Shown here in pieces: positions 7,725 to 15,654 of a stretch of DNA of 32,165 nt. The translations under genes were made by a program, and so were the position numbers. Position 1 is the first letter of the stretch, and the number at the start of each line of letters is the position of its first letter. The notes beneath the pieces are model-generated. The model made no database searches, was not told the origin of the DNA, and saw only the letters and a list, made by a program, of their open reading frames with translations. Source of the DNA: Pseudomonadota bacterium. GTDB lineage: Bacteria > Pseudomonadota > Gammaproteobacteria > Burkholderiales > Sulfuricellaceae. Location of the stretch: assembly GCA_021792335.1 (NCBI GenBank), contig JAJYUW010000010.1, positions 1 through 32,165 of the forward strand, in the 5' to 3' direction.

Positions 7725-10700
7725 ATGGAATCCGGCTTTCGCTTTAACGAGAAACACCTCTCGCAGATTCCCGCCCTGCAACTGCTGGCCAATCTCGGCT
7801 ACCGCTACCTGACGCCGGAGCAAGCGCTGGCAATGCGCGGCGGGCGGCTTGCCAACGTGCTGCTGGAGGAGGTGTTGCGCGACAGTCTCAAGCGCATCAA
7901 CCGCATCCAGCACAAGGGCGACAATTACCTGTTCAGCGAGGAAAACCTGCAGAGCGCCATCCAGCGGCTGAAAAACGTGAAGTACGACGGCCTGCTGAAA
8001 ACCAACGAGTCGGTCTACGACCTGTTGACCCTGGGCGTGGCGCTGGAGCAGTCGGTGGAGGGCGCCGTGCGCAGCTTCACGCTCAACTACATCGACTGGA
8101 AAAACCCGGAGAACAACGTCTATCACGTCACCGCCGAATTCCCGGTGGAGCGCACCCGCAGCCACGAGACGGCGCGGCCGGACATCGTGCTGTTCGTCAA
8201 CGGCATCCCTTTCGCGGTGATCGAGTGCAAATCGCCCAAGACCGAGGTGGCGCAGGCGGTGTCGCAGATGATTCGCAACCAGCGCGACGAGTACATCCCG
8301 ACGCTGTTCACCTATGCTCAACTGGTGATCGGCACCAACAAAAACCACTGCAAGTACGCCACCGTGGGCACGGCGGCCAAGTATTGGGCGGTGTGGCGCG
8401 AGGAGCGGGAGGAGAAGGACGAGGACGGCGCAGCCTTGCGCGCGGTGCTGGACCAGCCCCTGCCGCAGGAGGCTAAGGCCGGGCTTTATGAGTTGCTGGC
8501 CGAAGGTTTTGGCGTGCGCGAGCCCGATGCCGAATATCTGGTGCGCCGGGCACTGACCGAACAGGACCGCACGATTTACGCCTTGTGCCGGCCCGAGCGG
8601 TTGCTGCGCATGGCGCGCTTGTTCACGGTATTTGATGGCGGGCGGCGCAAGATTGCCCGCTACCAGCAGTTCTTCGCGGTCGAGCGCATCGTCGGACGGG
8701 TGAAGCAGCGCGACGAAGCGGGGCGACGGGCAGGCGGCATCGTCTGGCACACCCAGGGCTCGGGCAAGTCGCTGACGATGGTGATGCTGGCCAAGGCGCT
8801 GGTGCTCGATCTCGATATCCGGACGCCGCGCATCGTGCTGGTCACCGACCGGGTCGATCTCGACAAGCAGTTGGGCAATACCTTTGCCGCCTGCGGCCTG
8901 ACGCCGGATCGCGCGGAATCGGGGCGGCATCTGGTGGAACTGGTGGCCGAAAACAAGGCGCACATCGTCACCACGCTGATCCACAAGTTCGACAAGGCCT
9001 TGTCCACCCGCAAGTTCCAGGACGAATCCACCGAGATTTTCGTGCTGGTGGATGAAACCCAGCGCACGCAACTGGGCATGTTCGCCGCGCGGATGCGGCA
9101 GATGTTCCCGAATGCCTGCTACATCGGTTTTACCGGTACACCATTGCTGAAGCGCGAAAAAAGCGACGTGATGCGCTTCGGCGGCATCATCCATACCTAT
9201 GCCATCAACCAGGCGGTATCGGATGGCGCCATCGTGCCCTTGCTTTATGAGGGGCGGCTGGTCGAGATCGAGCAGAACAAGGCAGCGATTGATGTCTGGT
9301 TCGAGCGCCATACCCAAGGGCTGACTCCGGCACAGAAGGCCGACCTGAAGAAAAAATACGCGCGGGCAGAAATGCTCAACAAGGCTGACCAGGTCATCTA
9401 TATGCGTGCCTTCGACATCAGCGCACATTTCCGGCAAAACTGGCAGGGCACCGGCTTCAAGGCGCAACTGGTGGCCCCCTCCAAGACGGCGGCGTTGAAA
9501 TACAAGGCCTTCCTGGATGACATCGGCGAGGTGACGAGCGAGGTCATCATCTCCGCCCCCGACGAACGGGAAGGCTTCGAAGACGTGGACGACGATGAAT
9601 CCACGGATGAAGTGGTGGCCTTCTGGCAGCGCATGATGAAACGCTACGGCGATGCCGACGCCTACGAAACGCAGATCATCAATGCCTTCAAGCACGGCAG
9701 CGACCCGGAAATTCTCATCGTGGTCAGCAAACTGCTGACCGGCTTCGATGCGCCACGCAACACCGTTCTATACCTCGCCCGCAACCTCAAGGAGCACACC
9801 CTGCTGCAGGCCATTGCACGGGTGAATCGCCTCTACGATGACGATGAGGGGGCCAAACCCAAGGAGTTCGGCTACATCATCGACTACGCCGGCATCCTGG
9901 GCGAACTCGATCAAGCGCTGACGACCTACAGTGCGCTGGAGGGATTCGAGGAGGGCGATCTCGCCGGGGCACTGACCAGCATCAACGACGAGGTGCGCCA
10001 ACTACCGCAGCGCCACGCCGAGTTGTGGGACGTGTTCAAGACCGTTGCCAACCGGCAGGACGAGGAAGCCTTCGAGCAACTGCTGGCCGACGATAAAATC
10101 CGCGAGGGCTTTTACGACCGGCTATCGGCTTACGCCAAGACGCTGGCCATCGCCATGTCCTCCGAGGAATTCATCACCACAACCCCGGAGAACCGCCTCA
10201 AGGGCTTCAGGGCCGACCTCAAGCGCTTCGTCAATCTGAAGGCGGCGGTGAAATTGCGCTACGCCGAGTCCATCGACTACCGGGACTACGAACCGAAGAT
10301 CCAGAAACTGCTCGATACCCATATCTCGGCCAACGAGGTACTGAAGCTCAACGAGCCGGTCAATATTTTCGACGGCGCGGCCTTCCAGCAAGTGGTGGAG
10401 GAACAGGGGCACGGCAAGCCGACTGCCGCCAAGGCGGACATGATCGCCCATGCCACCAAGCGCGCCATCACCGAGCACCTGGACGAAGATCCTGCCTTCT
10501 TCGAGAAATTCTCCAAGCTGATTCAGCAAGCTATCGACGACTATCGTGCCGGGCGGATTTCCGATCTGGAGTATCTCAAGCAGGCGAGCGAGATCAAGGA
10601 TGCGGTGGTCAACCGCAAGACCGATGACGTGCCGGTCGTGCTGCACGGCAATGATCACGCGATTGCCTGCTTCGGTGTCCTGGAACCGTATTTCGGTCGG

Positions 10701-10952
10701 CACATTGCGGAGGCTGATCGGGCGAAGGAAGTGGCGGCAGAGGCGGCGGTCAGCATCTGGGCCATCGTCGAGCGAAACAGAGTCGTGGGATTTTGGGACA
10801 ACCTGGACGCGCAGCGGCGGGCAATGAACGAGATGGACGACTTTCTCTATGACGAAATCCGGGGTGAGCGGGGCATCCCCCTGGCCACCGAGGAAATGGA
10901 CGAAATCATCGACCGCTCGATGCAATTGGCCAGACACCGGACGCCGGCGTGA
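7725..10952 (+). CDS. hsdR: Type I restriction endonuclease/translocase subunit HsdR
   Basis: A 1075-residue protein from ATG 7725, chosen because AGGAG ends 5 nt before it; a GTG two codons upstream is inside the ribosome binding site. The N-terminal nuclease domain has D153, E167 and K169 (RPDIVLF and VIECKSP), the PD-(D/E)xK residues that cut DNA. The SF2 motor follows: Walker A TQGSGKS near 345, motif II VDETQR near 443 (DETQ rather than DEAH), and FTGTPL near 470. A helical C-terminus after about 700 binds the methyltransferase core. Length and domain order are normal, so it appears functional. It lies 8 nt after the CD-NTase stop. Confidence 0.96.
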   Translation: MESGFRFNEKHLSQIPALQLLANLGYRYLTPEQALAMRGGRLANVLLEEVLRDSLKRINRIQHKGDNYLFSEENLQSAIQRLKNVKYDGLLKTNESVYDLLTLGVALEQSVEGAVRSFTLNYIDWKNPENNVYHVTAEFPVERTRSHETARPDIVLFVNGIPFAVIECKSPKTEVAQAVSQMIRNQRDEYIPTLFTYAQLVIGTNKNHCKYATVGTAAKYWAVWREEREEKDEDGAALRAVLDQPLPQEAKAGLYELLAEGFGVREPDAEYLVRRALTEQDRTIYALCRPERLLRMARLFTVFDGGRRKIARYQQFFAVERIVGRVKQRDEAGRRAGGIVWHTQGSGKSLTMVMLAKALVLDLDIRTPRIVLVTDRVDLDKQLGNTFAACGLTPDRAESGRHLVELVAENKAHIVTTLIHKFDKALSTRKFQDESTEIFVLVDETQRTQLGMFAARMRQMFPNACYIGFTGTPLLKREKSDVMRFGGIIHTYAINQAVSDGAIVPLLYEGRLVEIEQNKAAIDVWFERHTQGLTPAQKADLKKKYARAEMLNKADQVIYMRAFDISAHFRQNWQGTGFKAQLVAPSKTAALKYKAFLDDIGEVTSEVIISAPDEREGFEDVDDDESTDEVVAFWQRMMKRYGDADAYETQIINAFKHGSDPEILIVVSKLLTGFDAPRNTVLYLARNLKEHTLLQAIARVNRLYDDDEGAKPKEFGYIIDYAGILGELDQALTTYSALEGFEEGDLAGALTSINDEVRQLPQRHAELWDVFKTVANRQDEEAFEQLLADDKIREGFYDRLSAYAKTLAIAMSSEEFITTTPENRLKGFRADLKRFVNLKAAVKLRYAESIDYRDYEPKIQKLLDTHISANEVLKLNEPVNIFDGAAFQQVVEEQGHGKPTAAKADMIAHATKRAITEHLDEDPAFFEKFSKLIQQAIDDYRAGRISDLEYLKQASEIKDAVVNRKTDDVPVVLHGNDHAIACFGVLEPYFGRHIAEADRAKEVAAEAAVSIWAIVERNRVVGFWDNLDAQRRAMNEMDDFLYDEIRGERGIPLATEEMDEIIDRSMQLARHRTPA

Positions 10953-11659
10953 AGACGATGCGGCAAGAGATCGTCTTCGGCACTGAAACCATAGTCTACG
11001 AAATTCGATTCCTGCCGACGCGACGTACGCTCGGGATCGAGGTGCACCCCGACCTGTCGGTGGTCGTCCGCGCCCCGGCCGATTGCGATCCCGACACCAT
11101 CCAGGCCAGAGTCGGCAAACGTGCCCCCTGGATCAGCAAGCAACTGACCAATTTTCAGCGCTACAGCCCGAGGACTCCGGCGCGGCAGTATGTGAGTGGG
11201 GAAACGCACCTCTACCTCGGGCGGCAATATCGGCTGAAGGTCGTGACCGGCGAGTCGGCATCGGTGAAAATGAATCGCGGCCATCTGGTGCTGACACTGC
11301 CGGGAAAAGCTGATCCGGATCGGGTGAAAGCAATACTGCACTGCTGGTATCTCGACCATGCCCGGCATGTTTTCATTGCTGTGCTGGAAGAATTTCTATC
11401 CCGTTTCAAGGGGCACCAACGGCCACGCCTTATTGTGCGGGCAATGCAGTCGCGCTGGGGCAGCCTGTCGCAGGCCGGCACGATGACGCTGAATGCCAAT
11501 CTCGTTCGGGCGCCACGTGCCTGCATCGAGTATGTGGTGGCCCATGAACTTTGTCACCTCAAGCACCGCGATCACGATGCCAGTTTTTTCCGCCTGCTTG
11601 GGCAGGTAATGCCGGATTGGGAAAAACGGAAGCAGCGGTTGGAAACGGCACTACTCTGA
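10949..11659 (+). CDS. YgjP-like (DUF45, M48-type) metallopeptidase-fold protein
   Basis: The 236-residue product has the zinc motif HELCH near residues 199-203 followed by LKHRDHDASFF, typical of the YgjP/DUF45 family. RWGSLSQAGTMTLNANL just before it is also a family hallmark. GTG 10949 overlaps the hsdR stop (GTGA); an alternative ATG lies at 10958. Genes of this family frequently sit directly after hsdR and may serve as accessory factors. E. coli YgjP itself has been described as a UTP pyrophosphohydrolase, so protease activity should not be assumed. It is the last gene with a tightly coupled junction in this operon. Confidence 0.88.
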   Translation: MKTMRQEIVFGTETIVYEIRFLPTRRTLGIEVHPDLSVVVRAPADCDPDTIQARVGKRAPWISKQLTNFQRYSPRTPARQYVSGETHLYLGRQYRLKVVTGESASVKMNRGHLVLTLPGKADPDRVKAILHCWYLDHARHVFIAVLEEFLSRFKGHQRPRLIVRAMQSRWGSLSQAGTMTLNANLVRAPRACIEYVVAHELCHLKHRDHDASFFRLLGQVMPDWEKRKQRLETALL

Positions 11660-11680
11660 TCAAAAAAGGGAGCAATAATA

Positions 11681-12688
11681 ATGGCAAATGAAACCCAGGT
11701 GAAGCAGTTGCTCGAATTGGCCGAGGATTGCACGAAGACTACGGTCGATCAACTCATCACAAATGCAGATTGGGGAACAATCAACTTCGAGGGCTCGCGG
11801 GCGGAATTGGATCGAACGTTCGACATGCTCAATCAGTTCAAGCTGCTTCCTGCGCGCTTGCTGCCTGACAACATCATTCAGCAGATCATAAGCACCCTGC
11901 AGCCATTGAAGACTACTCTCGATCAAATCAGGAGCTTTTCGATTGAACAGGGGAACCCTCCCGGAGCGCGCGACACGCTGGTCGCGCAGTTTCGCGGCCA
12001 AGCTGATGCATTCTTCGGGGCGGCGCATCTATACATCCCTTACCTCGCCTACCAGAAAGGCGATGTTCAGAAAAACATCAACGAGCTGACACGTTCGGTC
12101 GAGCAGGCATCAGGATTAGTCGTCGGTGCAAAGCAAGAGATCAAGGAGCAGCAGGAGGAAATTGGCAACATCATTGTTGCTGCCCGTGAAGCTGCTGCCA
12201 GTGTAGGTGTCGCTCATTTTTCCGCTGATTTCTCTACGGAAGCCACTGAGCAGGAAGGCGCTGCAAAAAAATGGCTTATCGCAACCGGCGTCTTGGCATT
12301 GGTTACGCTGCTGATTGCCTTTGGTGTGGCATTCATCCCCATCGAAAAAGATGCAACCCCTTCGCAGATCGCACAGTTGTTCACCTCCAAGATAGTGATT
12401 CTCGGCTTGATGTTCACGGCGACGATCTGGTGTGGTCGCTTATACAAAGCAGCCAAGCATCAGGCGACGATCAACAAGCATCGGTCCAACGCACTGCGCA
12501 CTTTCCAGGCATTCACGAAGGCTGCGAGCGATGACGCTGCCAGAAATGCCGTACTCATGGAAACCACAAAGTCCATTTTTGCAATCACACCGTCAGGCTA
12601 CCTTGACGGAGAAGCGCCATCTGATGGCGGCTTTAAAATTATTGAAGTTGTTAAAAACGCGTCGCAAGCAGTAGCCGCAGCGAAGTGA
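11681..12688 (+). CDS. Two-TM membrane protein, candidate effector paired with Ntn hydrolase
   Basis: I do not recognise a named family. The 335-residue protein has an N-terminal helical soluble part, a coiled-coil-like stretch at about 125-172 rich in Q, E and K, then two transmembrane helices (about 198-220 and 236-252). A conserved-looking cytoplasmic tail follows (KHRSNALRTFQAF near 266-278, ending IFAITPSGYL near 299-308). The architecture recalls SLATT-like effectors. ATG 11681 has AGGGAG 8 nt upstream and lies 21 nt after the preceding stop, so it may be cotranscribed with the restriction operon. Its stop overlaps a GTG of the next gene. Base composition is clearly more AT-rich than hsdM or hsdR, suggesting separate acquisition. 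Confidence 0.7.
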   Translation: MANETQVKQLLELAEDCTKTTVDQLITNADWGTINFEGSRAELDRTFDMLNQFKLLPARLLPDNIIQQIISTLQPLKTTLDQIRSFSIEQGNPPGARDTLVAQFRGQADAFFGAAHLYIPYLAYQKGDVQKNINELTRSVEQASGLVVGAKQEIKEQQEEIGNIIVAAREAAASVGVAHFSADFSTEATEQEGAAKKWLIATGVLALVTLLIAFGVAFIPIEKDATPSQIAQLFTSKIVILGLMFTATIWCGRLYKAAKHQATINKHRSNALRTFQAFTKAASDDAARNAVLMETTKSIFAITPSGYLDGEAPSDGGFKIIEVVKNASQAVAAAK

Positions 12689-12714
12689 ATGTGGATTCCG
12701 AGGAAGATGACCTG

Positions 12715-13527
12715 ATGACACTATGTGTGGCATGGAAGCGCGGAGATCGGCTCCATTTTGCGTCTGACTCACGCCTTACCCTATCGACCAATTCGTATGC
12801 TGACGTGGGCATCAAGGTCCTTTCGGTCCCCTACCGGATTTTTTCAGCAACAGATCAATCCGGCAATCGGACTTTGGATTTCGAAGGTGAGCTTGGGATG
12901 TGCTTTGCCGGCAGCGCTATCAACTCACTTCTCCTGAAAGAGACCGTGGTCGAGTTACTGCGAGACATTCAGTATGCCGCCGGCTATTCCGATACGAGCA
13001 TGGACGGCCTTGCGGCATTCGTGTTCAAGGCTTACAAGTTGATATCACAAAATATATGTGCGACCACGATGCGCGAGCGGGGCCGAGCTGAAATACTCCT
13101 TTCTGGTCATTGCAGCAGAATGAATAGTCTTCGGAGTTTTCTTTTGACCACCGACAACATGAATCATCACTCGTTTTCGGAGGTGCTCGTCGACGACGGC
13201 CACGAATTTCTTGGCAGCGGAAAATCGAAAGCGAGAAATCTGTTGCCGATTGCCCCAACCGACAGAGATTTTTTTGAGGTGCTGCGTAAGGTAATCAACG
13301 ACGATTCAGTACCGGGCGTTGGCGGCAACATCCAGTATGGAACCTTTGAAGGGAAGCTGTTCCGTATTTTCGGGATAGTTGAATTGGCCGAAGGAGTCCA
13401 CTATTGGCGAGGTGGCATTGATCTCAACAGCCAAAATTTCATGGGGACGCATGACGCTTTGGTGCCAGCCTACAAATACATAGATCCCTTCCAGGCATTC
13501 CTGGCTACCGACAACGATGCTGACTGA
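12715..13527 (+). CDS. Proteasome/HslV-like Ntn hydrolase (predicted Thr peptidase)
   Basis: The start at 12715 (AGGAAG 8 nt upstream) gives 270 residues beginning MTLCVAW. After Met removal the N-terminal Thr1, Asp17 (in FASDSR) and Lys33 (in VGIKVLS) fall at exactly the catalytic positions of proteasome beta subunits and HslV. A glycine-rich GMCFAGSAINSL follows, like the FAGGTADAF segment of HslV. A GTG at 12685 overlaps the previous stop but would bury the nucleophile behind 11 residues, so the later start is preferred unless a propeptide is cleaved. The protein is longer than HslV (about 175) and no unfoldase such as HslU is adjacent. Partnering with a two-TM protein suggests regulated cleavage of the partner; this is inference. 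Confidence 0.72.
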   Translation: MTLCVAWKRGDRLHFASDSRLTLSTNSYADVGIKVLSVPYRIFSATDQSGNRTLDFEGELGMCFAGSAINSLLLKETVVELLRDIQYAAGYSDTSMDGLAAFVFKAYKLISQNICATTMRERGRAEILLSGHCSRMNSLRSFLLTTDNMNHHSFSEVLVDDGHEFLGSGKSKARNLLPIAPTDRDFFEVLRKVINDDSVPGVGGNIQYGTFEGKLFRIFGIVELAEGVHYWRGGIDLNSQNFMGTHDALVPAYKYIDPFQAFLATDNDAD

Positions 13528-13650
13528 GTTTGATTTCTATTTCCGCAGGAAGCAGCGCGAGTACTCATTGGCCCCAATAGCGAATAGTTCGGTAGTAAAC
13601 TACGCAACACCATTTTAGAAAGCTCGGATGCCCTCCGTTGAACCCGTATC

Positions 13651-13680
13651 CATAACTTTGCACCTAAGTGCAAGGTTATG
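13651..13680. repeat. 13-bp inverted repeat hairpin with CTAA loop
   Basis: CATAACTTTGCAC pairs with GTGCAAGGTTATG across a 4-nt loop, with one G-U pair. No T-run follows, so it is not a standard terminator; an operator, a recombination site or an RNA end are all possible. Confidence 0.6.
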
Positions 13681-13738
13681 CATCCGGAACGAAAGTGCAG
13701 CTAATTGCATCCAAGAAAAATTGGCGTTAATGACCATG

Positions 13739-13767
13739 AAGCCCTGGGGACATCTCGGGGCTTTTTT
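13739..13767 (+). terminator. Rho-independent terminator
   Basis: The stem AAGCCCTG/CGGGGCTT (8 bp, one G-U) encloses a 9-nt loop and is followed by a run of six Ts. It likely ends the transcript of the membrane protein/Ntn hydrolase pair. Confidence 0.78.
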
Positions 13768-13917
13768 GTTCTCGTTTGCCTTGACTCGCCGGTTCGAACA
13801 AATTGGTCGAACCCTGCAGCAAGACGCTGCCCGGGTCGTCGCTGCGCTGTACCTCACCTGCTAGTGTAGTGCTTCATTCTGTTTGGAGCTTAAGCCGCAG
13901 AGCACTGCAAGCGGGTT

Positions 13918-13998
13918 CCCCTCACCCCAACCCCTCTCCCGAAGGGCGAGGGGCTTTAAACTCCCTTCTCCCTCCGGGAGAAGGGGTGGGGATGAGGG
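13918..13998. repeat. REPIN-like GC-rich double hairpin
   Basis: The outer arms (13918-13940 and 13976-13998, CCCCTCACCCC... against ...GGGGATGAGGG) are near-perfect inverted copies. Inside are two local hairpins, CCCCTCTCCC-GAA-GGGCGAGGGG (one mismatch) and CCCTTCTCCC-TCC-GGGAGAAGGG. This resembles paired REP sequences dispersed in proteobacterial intergenic regions. Confidence 0.7.
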
Positions 13999-14062
13999 AG
14001 GTGCGTCCAGTGATGCATGTGTCGCAATTTACGAAGCGCTACACTAACAAGCAAAGCCGCAG

Positions 14063-14506
14063 TCATGCCCGAAGCTGCTGTCTCGCCCAGGCCAGGATCG
14101 GCTGCAGGCGCGGCGGCAGCAGTTTCGCTGCCTGATCGAAGCTCGCCCAGCGCCACTCGTGGTGCTCCGGGCGCCCGAGTTCCGGCGAGACCGGCAGCGT
14201 AATAGACTTTTGTGCGGTTTCCGCCAAATAGTAGCGTGCCACTTTACCCGGGCCATAGCGAGCGGTCTCGCAGAATACCTCGCCCCAGCGAAAGACGAGA
14301 TCAGTGATTGAAGCCTCCTCCGCCGTTTCGCGGATGGCCGCGTCCAGCGGCGCCTCATTCGGCTCCACGGTGCCCTTGGGAAAATCCCAGTTGCGGTAGG
14401 CGCGCAACACCAGCAGGCGCCACCTTCCATTCTCCCGCCGCACGACAACCACCCCGGCGGAGAAGGCGGGAGGCTTGGCGTGTGCAGGCATTCGCGGCGC
14501 GGACAT
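14063..14506 (-). CDS. Nudix hydrolase
   Basis: The 147-residue product from ATG 14506 carries the Nudix box starting at G in PKGTVEPNE and continuing DAAIRETAEEASI, i.e. GX5EX7RE then EE at the metal-binding positions; the usual final Gly is Ser. FSAGVVVVRRENG begins the domain. Such proteins hydrolyse nucleoside diphosphates linked to another moiety (diadenosine polyphosphates, oxidised nucleotides). PEHHEWRWASFDQA near the C-terminus resembles the diadenosine tetraphosphate hydrolase (bis-5'-nucleosyl) subgroup. Longer upstream ORF extension lacks conserved sequence. It is divergent from the radical SAM gene across about 130 bp. Confidence 0.87.
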   Translation of the reverse strand: MSAPRMPAHAKPPAFSAGVVVVRRENGRWRLLVLRAYRNWDFPKGTVEPNEAPLDAAIRETAEEASITDLVFRWGEVFCETARYGPGKVARYYLAETAQKSITLPVSPELGRPEHHEWRWASFDQAAKLLPPRLQPILAWARQQLRA

Positions 14507-14635
14507 AAGCCGATCATGACACGATGCGTGCGGTGAGCGCCATGGGGCGGCAGGGGGCACGGCCAGGCACGGCCTCGAATCTGTCGTATGGACTATCATG
14601 AGAGGTGAGCGTGTGCCATTGCGCCGAGCCGCTTT

Positions 14636-15409
14636 ATGACGATCCCTTCGACACAGCAGCACCTATTTGACCCGGTGGCCAAGGCCGAGGAGAGCGCACG
14701 CATCGTCTGCCAGGGCGAACGGCGCAAGTACCACCGCTTCCGGCCCGCCCGGTTCTACGGCGGCATCGCCACCGCGGACTGTGTCGGCTGCTGCCTCGGC
14801 TGCGCTTTCTGCTGGTCCTGGCATCAAGTGTTTCACCCGCAGGACTACGGCCGCTTCTACACGCCGCAGGAGGTGGCCGATACACTCGTCAGGATTGCGC
14901 GCAAGCACGGGTTTGACCAAGTGCGCATCAGCGGCAATGAACCGACGATCTGCCGCGCGCATCTGCTGCGGGTTATCGCCGCCATCCCCAGCGATCTGCT
15001 TTTCATATTGGAAACCAACGGCATCCTCATCGGCCACGATGCGAGCTACGCCGGGGAATTGGCTGCCTTCCCCAATCTATATGTGCGCGTGAGCCTGAAA
15101 GGCACCAACGAAGCAGAGTTTTCCCGGCTCACCGGTGCGACGCCGGATGGCTTCCGGCTGCAGCTGCAGGCCATCGACAACCTGTGGCGCGCAGGCGTGC
15201 AGGTGCAGCCCGCCGTCATGGCGAGTTTCTCGCCGCCTGAGAATGTCGCTGCACTGCGCCGGCGCCTGGCATCCGTCGCCCCACCCATGGCCGAGATCGA
15301 GATCGAGGAGCTGGTGCTGTACGGCGATGTGGCCGAGCGCCTCAGGGAATTGGGCATTGAGTACCGCCGCGCGTATGCGCCGCAACGGGTTCCACCCGAG
15401 CAGGCATGA
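14636..15409 (+). CDS. Radical SAM domain protein
   Basis: A 257-residue protein with the CX3CX2C cluster motif as CCLGCAFCW near residues 53-60, preceded by extra cysteines (ADCVG). Gly-rich and SAM-binding segments (VRISGNEPTI near 98, FILETNGILIG near 124, VRVSLKGT near 149) give the order seen in pyruvate-formate-lyase-activase-like radical SAM proteins. It binds a 4Fe-4S cluster and cleaves SAM to a 5'-deoxyadenosyl radical; the substrate is unknown. ATG 14636 has a weak ribosome binding site. There is no obvious glycyl-radical partner beside it, and the nearest genes are a Nudix hydrolase and a molybdenum hydroxylase. Confidence 0.85.
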   Translation: MTIPSTQQHLFDPVAKAEESARIVCQGERRKYHRFRPARFYGGIATADCVGCCLGCAFCWSWHQVFHPQDYGRFYTPQEVADTLVRIARKHGFDQVRISGNEPTICRAHLLRVIAAIPSDLLFILETNGILIGHDASYAGELAAFPNLYVRVSLKGTNEAEFSRLTGATPDGFRLQLQAIDNLWRAGVQVQPAVMASFSPPENVAALRRRLASVAPPMAEIEIEELVLYGDVAERLRELGIEYRRAYAPQRVPPEQA

Positions 15410-15654
15410 ACAACACGGCACAAGCGGAAAGAAGAAAGCGCACACGCGAGCTTAATGCCCCGATCGATGCTTGCCTGCTCACCACCCAAGCGCATCCGCC
15501 GCCCAAAGGGCTGGTGACTCCTATACTGAGCAATAAGCTCACCCGGCTTATGTGCAGGTCGAAGCGGCATCGCATTCGCCCCCTGTCCCCCAACGGGGGA
15601 GAGGCGTCGATGCCGGCCCTGCGTAACGAATAAAGGCTCATTTGTCTCGTCACC

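Larger units (their letters stand above)
13528..14062. other. Intergenic stretch after the defence island: hairpins, terminator, REP-like repeat
   Basis: No convincing gene is seen. The region holds a 13-bp hairpin (13651-13680), a related partial repeat (GTGCA-N8-CATCC at 13668-13685 and 13695-13712), a terminator (13739-13767), a small inverted repeat (GGTTCGA/TCGAACC, 13791-13813) and a GC-rich REP-like element (13918-13998). It probably marks the island's downstream boundary. Confidence 0.6.

Noticed and set aside
7533-9695. 720-residue minus-strand open frame under hsdR
   Set aside because: Antisense of hsdR and the CD-NTase; composition is typical of a high-GC antisense frame.
13787-13813. 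att site matching the tRNA-Ala 3' end
   Set aside because: GGTTCGAAC resembles a T-arm but is part of a short local inverted repeat and does not extend to the tRNA 3' sequence.
13918-13998. CRISPR-like array
   Set aside because: The repeats are inverted arms of one palindromic element, not spaced direct repeats; no array is present anywhere in the window.
15406-15633. 75-residue ORF after the radical SAM gene
   Set aside because: Composition is not protein-like; it spans a CCCCC/GGGGG hairpin and has no ribosome binding site beyond the overlap.
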